A stretch of DNA of 64,000 nt from Hymenobacter arizonensis (lineage in GTDB: Bacteria > Bacteroidota > Bacteroidia > Cytophagales > Hymenobacteraceae): assembly GCF_900115775.1 (NCBI RefSeq), contig NZ_FOXS01000003.1, positions 62,001 to 126,000 on the forward strand. Reading direction: 5' to 3'. The translations under genes and the position numbers were made by a program. This document shows, piece by piece, positions 59,778-64,000 of this stretch. The number at the start of each line of letters is the position of its first letter. Position 1 is the first letter of the stretch. The notes under the pieces were generated by a model. That model saw only the letters and a program-made list of their open reading frames with translations. It was not told where the DNA came from and ran no database searches.

Positions 59778-59887
59778 TTTGTCATGCTGACGAAGGAAGC
59801 ATCTTATCACCGCTGCTTTTGTCAGGTTTAAAAGTTTGTTAACGGTGCGAACAGGATAAGATGCTTCGCTCTGCTCAGCATGACAAA
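59778..59887. repeat. Degenerate GTCAT superfamily palindrome
   Basis: Left arm 59778-59810 (GTCATGCTGACGAAGGAAGC) and right arm ending 59887 (reverse complement GTCATGCTGAGCAGAGCGAA) agree at both ends (GTCATGCTGA; GAAGCATCTTATC) but the left lost the GAGC...GCG stretch. A copy that is decaying or hybrid. It lies between mltG and the thioesterase gene. Confidence 0.88.
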
Positions 59888-59893
59888 AAAACC

Positions 59894-60385
59894 ATGTATT
59901 CTTCCGACGTTCAAATCCGAGTGCGCTACGCCGAAACCGACCAGATGGGCTACGTCTATCATGGCAACTACGCAGCGTATTTTGAAGTAGCCCGCACCGA
60001 AGCTTTCCGCCGGCTAGGCATCAACTACAAAGACATGGAGGCCGACGGCGTGGGCATGCCGGTGGGAGAAATCCGCACCCGCTTCCGCCGCCCGGCACGC
60101 TACGATGACCTGCTAACGGTGCGGCTGCTGCTGCGCCAGCCGCCCGAAGGCACCCGGGTGTTGTTTGAGTATGAGATTTATAACGAAGTCGGCGACCTGC
60201 TCACCGAGGGCCACACGCTGATGGTGTTTGTGAAAACCACCACGGGCCGCCCCGTCACCATGCCCGAAAGCATTCAGGAGCGGCTGGCACCGTACTTTGG
60301 CGAAGACGAGGTGGACAGCCCAGTGCTGCCTGCGCCCGGCACGATTTCGCCCGACGCGCCTGCCCCGGCTGCGTTTCGAAAATAG
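59894..60385 (+). CDS. Acyl-CoA thioesterase, YbgC/FadM hotdog family
   Basis: A 163-residue single-hotdog protein. The N-terminus IRVRYAETDQMGYVYHGNYA (about 7-26) contains the catalytic Asp (DQMG) and the HGNY motif of the 4HBT/YbgC family; then YFEVARTEAFRRLGINYKDM and GEIRTRFRRPARYDD. Probably hydrolyses short- or medium-chain acyl-CoA. The C-terminal ~25 residues are Pro/Ala-rich and probably disordered. The start at 59894 is chosen because an ATG at 59861 lies in the palindrome. Confidence 0.88.
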   Translation: MYSSDVQIRVRYAETDQMGYVYHGNYAAYFEVARTEAFRRLGINYKDMEADGVGMPVGEIRTRFRRPARYDDLLTVRLLLRQPPEGTRVLFEYEIYNEVGDLLTEGHTLMVFVKTTTGRPVTMPESIQERLAPYFGEDEVDSPVLPAPGTISPDAPAPAAFRK

Positions 60386-60482
60386 AAAACCAGTTTGCAA
60401 CGAACAAGCAGCGAGCAGAACATTGTTATGGTAGCTGCTGCCCCTCGTCGATGACTGCCCACTGTTAACTGCTCACTCGCCT

Positions 60483-61484
60483 TTGAAAGCCCCCGCCGCC
60501 ATTCGTCGTGCCCGCTTCCCCGATGTGCGCAAGCAGCGGTCCTACCGCCGGCTGATTGTGGGGCTGAAGCGGCTGCGGCTACCCGGCGGCCAGGCGTCGC
60601 TCTACGATGTGCTCGACCGCATCATGCACGAGCTGCGGCTCGACAGCCTCGAAAAGCGCGCCGCCTACATGGCTTTCAACCTCACGGTGGCCCTGTTTCC
60701 GACCATCATTTTCCTGTTTACGCTCATTCCGTACATTCCTGTACCGAACCTGAACGTGGACATCCTGCAGTTTCTGAGCGACTTCATGCCGCGCGAGCTG
60801 TACGCCGCCACAGCGTCGACCATCGAGGACATCGTGAACATTCCGCACGGGGGCTTGCTCTCCTTCGGTTTCGTGACGGCCCTGGTGCTCAGCTCCAATG
60901 GCATCATGGCGCTGCTCGATGCCTTCGAAAAAAAGTATCCATGGTTCAAGCACCGCAGCTATTTGCGCAAGCGCATGATTGCCACGGCGCTCACCTTCGT
61001 GCTGTCCTTGATTCTGGTGCTGGCCATTGTGGGTATCTTCTTCGGCACCTACCTCATGGACTGGTTGGTGTTCTATGAAGTGGTGCCCGAGCGGTTCACC
61101 GACCTAGTGCTTACCCTCATTCGTTACGGTTCGCTGGTCGGCTTGTTTTTGAGCACCACCTGCGTGATTTATTACTTCGTGCCGCCAGTGCAGGACAAGT
61201 GGCCGCTACTCTCGGCGGGGGCGATTGTGGCTACGCTGCTCATCTTTTTGGTGTCGTTTCTGTTCACGCTTTACGTCCGCATCTTTAACTCCTACAATAC
61301 TTTCTACGGCTCTATTGGGGCCCTTGTGGGTTTTATGGTGTGGCTCGAATTTGTGTGTATGACGTTGATTATCGGCTTCGAGGTGAATGTGAGCATGGAT
61401 GCCGTCACGGGCCGTCGCCAGCAGATGCTGAAGGAGCAACTGGCCGAGAAGGCCCGACAGGAGGGGCGCCCAGTGAGAAGCTAA
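60483..61484 (+). CDS. YihY/BrkB-family membrane protein
   Basis: A 333-residue inner-membrane protein of the YihY (formerly called RNase BN-like) family, with about six membrane helices: VALFPTIIFLFTLIPYIPVP (about 70-89), GFVTALVLSSNGIMALLD (about 127), ATALTFVLSLILVLAIVGIF (about 166), YGSLVGLFLSTTCVIYYFV (about 218), a segment at 240-265 and VGFMVWLEFVCMTLIIGFEV (about 287). Function of the family is unknown. No ATG lies upstream in frame before a stop, so the TTG at 60483 is taken as the start; the first Met (about residue 48) would remove the N-terminal cytosolic part. The last part of the sequence is basic. Confidence 0.85.
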   Translation: MKAPAAIRRARFPDVRKQRSYRRLIVGLKRLRLPGGQASLYDVLDRIMHELRLDSLEKRAAYMAFNLTVALFPTIIFLFTLIPYIPVPNLNVDILQFLSDFMPRELYAATASTIEDIVNIPHGGLLSFGFVTALVLSSNGIMALLDAFEKKYPWFKHRSYLRKRMIATALTFVLSLILVLAIVGIFFGTYLMDWLVFYEVVPERFTDLVLTLIRYGSLVGLFLSTTCVIYYFVPPVQDKWPLLSAGAIVATLLIFLVSFLFTLYVRIFNSYNTFYGSIGALVGFMVWLEFVCMTLIIGFEVNVSMDAVTGRRQQMLKEQLAEKARQEGRPVRS

Positions 61485-61585
61485 TGGTGTCCAGTGCCAG
61501 CTTCGTAGGGCTTTCTTTTTGAGCCGAATACAAGAATTTTTTCAAACTATTCTTCATTCTTTATTCCGCATTCCGCATTCCTTCC

Positions 61586-61593
61586 TACTTTTG
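61586..61593 (+). promoter_or_regulatory. Bacteroidota -7 element TACTTTTG before tRNA-Ser
   Basis: Exact match, 28 nt before the mature tRNA 5' end at 61622, a normal distance. Confidence 0.6.
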
Positions 61594-61621
61594 CACTCCC
61601 CAATCACTCGGGGAGCCTGTT

Positions 61622-61708
61622 AGAGAGGTGGCAGAGTGGTCGAATGCGACGGTTTCGAAAACCGTTATACCGGCAACGGTATCGGGGGTTCGAATCCCCC
61701 CTTCTCTA
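61622..61708 (+). tRNA. tRNA-Ser (anticodon CGA)
   Basis: 87 nt; acceptor stem AGAGAGG / CTTCTCT (one G-T), D arm with GCAGAGTGGTCGAATGC, anticodon loop TTCGAAA (CGA, reads UCG), a long variable arm (class II) and T arm GGGGG-TTCGAAT-CCCCC. CCA is not encoded. A terminator follows. Confidence 0.95.
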
Positions 61709-61710
61709 CA

Positions 61711-61745
61711 AAAGGCTTTTCTGCGCTGGGAAAAGCCTTTTTTGT
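61711..61745 (+). terminator. Terminator between the two tRNA-Ser genes
   Basis: AAAGGCTTTTC / GAAAAGCCTTT stem, loop of 8 nt, then TTTTT. It means the second tRNA probably has its own promoter. Confidence 0.8.
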
Positions 61746-61779
61746 TGATTTGCGTACACAGCGTAAGTGTGATTGACCC

Positions 61780-61864
61780 AGAGAGCTGGCAGAGTGGTCG
61801 ATTGCGGCGGTCTTGAAAACCGTTGAGGGTCAAACCTCCGGGGGTTCGAATCCCTCGCTCTCTA
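61780..61864 (+). tRNA. tRNA-Ser (anticodon TGA)
   Basis: 85 nt; perfect 7-bp acceptor stem AGAGAGC / GCTCTCT, anticodon loop CTTGAAA (TGA, reads UCA), long variable arm GTTGAGGGTCAAACCTCC and T arm with TTCGAAT. Its 3' end faces the recombinase gene, so it is the likely attachment site. Confidence 0.95.
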
Positions 61865-61867
61865 CAT

Positions 61868-61901
61868 AAAACCCCATTTCCACCGTGGAAATGGGGTTTT
61901 T
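61868..61901. terminator. Terminator after tRNA-Ser(TGA)
   Basis: 15-bp perfect stem AAAACCCCATTTCCA and its complement, loop CCG, then TTTT. Confidence 0.85.
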
Positions 61902-61907
61902 GCTTTT

Positions 61908-61975
61908 CCGGGGGACACTCTGGGGGACAAGCCCGAATGTTGTTCCCCTGGTTTGTCCCCCAGAGTGTCCCCCGG
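61908..61975. repeat. Inverted repeat of GGGGACA boxes next to the recombinase
   Basis: Arms 61908-61930 and 61953-61975 (23 nt, perfect; CCGGGGGACACTCTGGGGGA plus CAA). GGGGACA appears twice in the left arm, twice inverted in the right arm and once more just after (GGCTTGTCCCC). The repeated boxes could be recombinase-binding (arm-type) sites. Confidence 0.85.
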
Positions 61976-62121
61976 CTTGTCCCCTTATCACTTCTGATAC
62001 AGCCGGCACAGAAACGCCCAAAGTTTTTCTCGGTTTAGGTCTTTCTCTTCAAGAAAAGTTTGGGGCCTGCGCGTGGTGGCCCAAGAGCCCAGGCACACCC
62101 GGCTAGCCATGGCTAAGGGCT

Positions 62122-63381
62122 TTATGCCCGTGGGACCACACCTGCCCCGGACTCCCATACCCGTCGCATCTCGTGGTGCTGAAAGTCTTCAACGACCTTC
62201 GCGTATACCATCGTGGTTTGAATCTTAGCGTGCCCCATCACTTTCTGCAGCACGGCTACCGGCAATCCCCGTAGCAGCGAGAGCACCGCGAAGGTGTGCC
62301 GTGCTGTGTGCATGCTTATTAATTCGTGTTTAGGTTGCTGACGCTTCATCACCTTGCCGGCCTCAACAGTTACCACTTCCACTGGGTCCCGCAGGCCAGC
62401 CAGCTCCGCAATTCGCTTCACGTTGCGGTTCATAACCTGATTGGAGGTAACTGGCAGCAGCTTGGTCTGTCGCCCAGGGTATTGGTCCAGTAAGGCGGCC
62501 GCGGGGGGCGTTAGGTAAATGCTCACGGCCGTGCGCGTTTTGGTCTGCGTCAGCCGCAGGATGCGACTGCCGTCCCAAATTTTCACGTTGGCCGTGCTTA
62601 GCTCCGATAAATCCGAATGCCGCAGGCCAGTGTAACAGCAGAACAGAAAGGCGTCCCGCGTCCCCACCAATGCGCTTGGCAGCGTGGCGTTTTCCAGCAA
62701 GTCCAGCTCTGCGGCCGTCAGGTATACTTTTTCGACTTCTGCCCATTGGATCTTTAGCTGCCGGGGCTCTACGGCCACTGGCATCCGCAGGTCTTCATGC
62801 ACATAGCGCAAAAATGCCTTTACGTGCTTTACGGATTTGCACACCGAGTTTTGTGCTAGCTTCCGGGTTCCTCGCAAATAGCCGAGAAACTTGTCATGCA
62901 TGGCCACGTCGTAATCCTTTAGCTGCAGGCGTTGCTTCCGTACTTTTTCAAAATCGCTCAGGTGAGTTAAGGTTGTGGCCACTGACACCAGGGACGGTAC
63001 CAGATTGCCCCGAGCCTGCAGCGCTGTCTGATAGTCTTTGTAAAGGTCCGTCAACCATACTACCGGAGGCGTCGCCTTGGTCACCACCGGTGGCCTAAGC
63101 ACCGCTTTCAACCCTTCCGGCGTAATGAGTGCCCCGGAAGCACGCAGCTGCCGATAGTGGGCATGCAACCGGTCGCGTAAGGATTGTAAATAGTCATTGG
63201 CTTCCAGGAAGCCGGGGAAGGTGCGCCGAAACTGGGCACGCTCAACGTCCCATTCCGAAGCCAGGCAGTGCTCCTTGGTACCAAAGCGCAGCCGCTGACC
63301 TTCAAAATAGGCCCGCAGGTGGATGGCGCATCGCCCCGCGGCATCCGGGCGGTCGGTCCGCCGTTCAAACGTAATGGTCAT
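62122..63381 (-). CDS. Tyrosine recombinase / integrase (phage-integrase type, Bacteroidota element)
   Basis: A 419-residue site-specific recombinase. The N-terminal domain (about 1-95; FERRTDRPDAAGRCAIHLRA, LRFGTKEHCLASEWDVERAQ) is of the arm-binding kind seen in Bacteroidota elements; a SAM-like core-binding domain lies at about 110-215. The catalytic domain shows the R-H-R-H-Y set: Arg in CYTGLRHSDLSE (about 257), His and Arg in SMHTARHTFA (about 355), His in VMGHAKIQTT (about 380) and Tyr in TMVYAKVVED (about 390). All are present, so it should be active. It reads toward the tRNA-Ser genes, 258 bp away, as is usual for elements integrated at a tRNA 3' end. Confidence 0.93.
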   Translation of the reverse strand: MTITFERRTDRPDAAGRCAIHLRAYFEGQRLRFGTKEHCLASEWDVERAQFRRTFPGFLEANDYLQSLRDRLHAHYRQLRASGALITPEGLKAVLRPPVVTKATPPVVWLTDLYKDYQTALQARGNLVPSLVSVATTLTHLSDFEKVRKQRLQLKDYDVAMHDKFLGYLRGTRKLAQNSVCKSVKHVKAFLRYVHEDLRMPVAVEPRQLKIQWAEVEKVYLTAAELDLLENATLPSALVGTRDAFLFCCYTGLRHSDLSELSTANVKIWDGSRILRLTQTKTRTAVSIYLTPPAAALLDQYPGRQTKLLPVTSNQVMNRNVKRIAELAGLRDPVEVVTVEAGKVMKRQQPKHELISMHTARHTFAVLSLLRGLPVAVLQKVMGHAKIQTTMVYAKVVEDFQHHEMRRVWESGAGVVPRA

Positions 63382-63757
63382 CAGGGAAAGGGCTAACTGA
63401 GGGGATGAAGCTGTCGAAGGCGCTACGAAGGGAAGTCAAAGGGACGCATATGCTTCTTAATTGAGCGGTTGTATAATTTATATCACTGTGCCCTTTTTGC
63501 CAAGCTCTACGACCATACTTCGTGCTCGCGTATTCCTCAAGCAAATCGATGATCCGTCACGTATTTGGCCTGCCAGTATCGGACTAGAAAGTGGTCGGTA
63601 GCAGATAAATCGGCGCTGCTAGTCGATGGAAAGCAAGTTGATTTGAAGACTGCGGTGGCCTTCTGCTGGCTGTACCTGAGGTGAGCAATGCCAAAAACAG
63701 CCGACTCAGAGACAGCTTATCCTGAGAGTTGGCCGCATTATGAATGACTAGTAATAT
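63382..63757. other. Intergenic region, nothing recognised
   Basis: 376 bp with lower GC than the core genes; no gene or structure that I can support. Confidence 0.5.
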
Positions 63758-63810
63758 TAGTTACTAACTAAGTTGGGGAAATATTGTGCTAACATTGTTA
63801 GTATAATTGC
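63758..63810 (+). promoter_or_regulatory. Probable operator/promoter of the umuD-like gene
   Basis: Two short palindromes: TTAGTT-ACT-AACTAA (63758-63772, containing TTACTAAC) and CTAAC-ATT-GTTAG (63790-63802), centres 31 bp apart. The second overlaps GTTAGTAT and a -7-like TATAATTG (63803-63810). A repressor bound there could block transcription. Confidence 0.5.
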
Positions 63811-63847
63811 CGTTACTTGCACGTCCATTCTTATCTGCTGTCCTCCT

Positions 63848-64000
63848 ATGTGTACCGTTGACATCCTGCAAATCATCCGCGAGCCCGTCTGGTTTATCGA
63901 GTGCGAAACCCTGATTCCGGCCGGCTTTCCTAGTCCCGCCGAAGACGAGCGGGGCCAGCCCATCGACTTAAACAAGATCCTGCTGCCGCATCCCACCCAT
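63848..64000 (+). CDS. UmuD-like protein (LexA-family peptidase), 3' end outside the window
   Basis: 51 residues are visible, starting MCTVDILQII. The segment LIPAGFPSPAEDE (about 22-34) matches the self-cleavage region of UmuD (the Ala-Gly bond in CGFPSPA of E. coli UmuD), and QPIDLNKILLPHPTH (about 37-51) matches the following ID-L-N-xLL-x-HP. The catalytic Ser and Lys would lie to the right, outside the window. UmuD is processed after DNA damage and joins UmuC to form error-prone polymerase V. A umuC-like gene would be expected next. The gene sits in the presumed integrated element. Confidence 0.85.
   Translation, partial: MCTVDILQIIREPVWFIECETLIPAGFPSPAEDERGQPIDLNKILLPHPTH

Noticed and set aside
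63757..63996. Leftward 79-residue frame at the right edge
   Set aside because: It is antisense to the umuD-like reading frame, which has clear family motifs.
1..64000. CRISPR arrays
   Set aside because: The repeats are inverted and scattered singly between genes; there is no direct-repeat array with regular spacers and no cas gene.

Overview
The window looks like chromosomal DNA from a GC-rich member of the Bacteroidota, most likely a Hymenobacter-like bacterium (Cytophagales, Hymenobacteraceae). Three things point there. Several proteins are typical of the phylum (DUF4835/PorD-like, OstA-like, bifunctional DAHP synthase-chorismate mutase, YtxH and YflT-type stress proteins, WbqC). Many genes have a -7 element matching the Bacteroidota consensus TAnnTTTG just in front of the start codon. 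Shine-Dalgarno sequences are scarce. The genus is inferred from gene content; no search was run.

Layout. 1-9.4 kb is a core block: tilS (cut by the left edge), an OstA/LptA-like gene, bamD-rpoZ, coaC and coaB as two separate genes, a DUF4835 gene, recN and fabI. 9.6-16.4 kb is metabolic and accessory: two tandem pectinesterases, a 2-hydroxyacid dehydrogenase, a CYP152-type peroxygenase P450, an SDR and a PEGA/SHOCT lipoprotein. 16.5-31 kb holds an ABC exporter, an RraB-like protein, a lone molybdopterin-subunit hydroxylase, a membrane protein, a methyltransferase, uxuA, a Spy-like protein, an M28 peptidase, a dienelactone hydrolase, ACT and cupin proteins, a FemAB-like transferase and a Kazal-type lipoprotein. 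31-41 kb carries stress proteins (YtxH-CsbD, YtxH, YflT-like), lysS, a protein I do not recognise, a Prc-type protease and proline dehydrogenase. 41-46 kb is a shikimate cluster (aroG-aroQ fusion, aroB, aroA) interrupted by three small lipoprotein genes on the other strand. 46-61.5 kb is again core: metal-receptor protein, M42 peptidase, acyl-CoA carboxylase beta, S9 oligopeptidase, clpC, WbqC, LpxL-like acyltransferase, TsaC/Sua5, mltG, a thioesterase and YihY. At 61.6-64 kb two tRNA-Ser genes are followed by a tyrosine recombinase pointing at them and the start of a umuD-like gene. This is probably the left edge of an integrated element that continues beyond the window.

The most striking feature is not a gene. 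About twenty long inverted repeats occupy the intergenic gaps, roughly one per 3 kb. Twelve share a related arm (GTCAT..GAGC....GAAGCA) but each copy has its own arm variant, and in most copies the two arms match each other exactly or nearly so. One copy is a perfect 85-bp palindrome, one sits inside another palindrome, three enclose a terminator in their loop, and one inverted repeat of a different family lies exactly between the two halves of coaBC, which is usually a single gene. This looks like an active or recently active family of palindromic elements with no transposase in the window.

A second lead is an 8-bp motif, GTTAGTAA. It occurs three times in front of the unrecognised gene at 34.2-35.3 kb and once, plus a 7/8 match, in front of the umuD-like gene, which may indicate a shared regulator.
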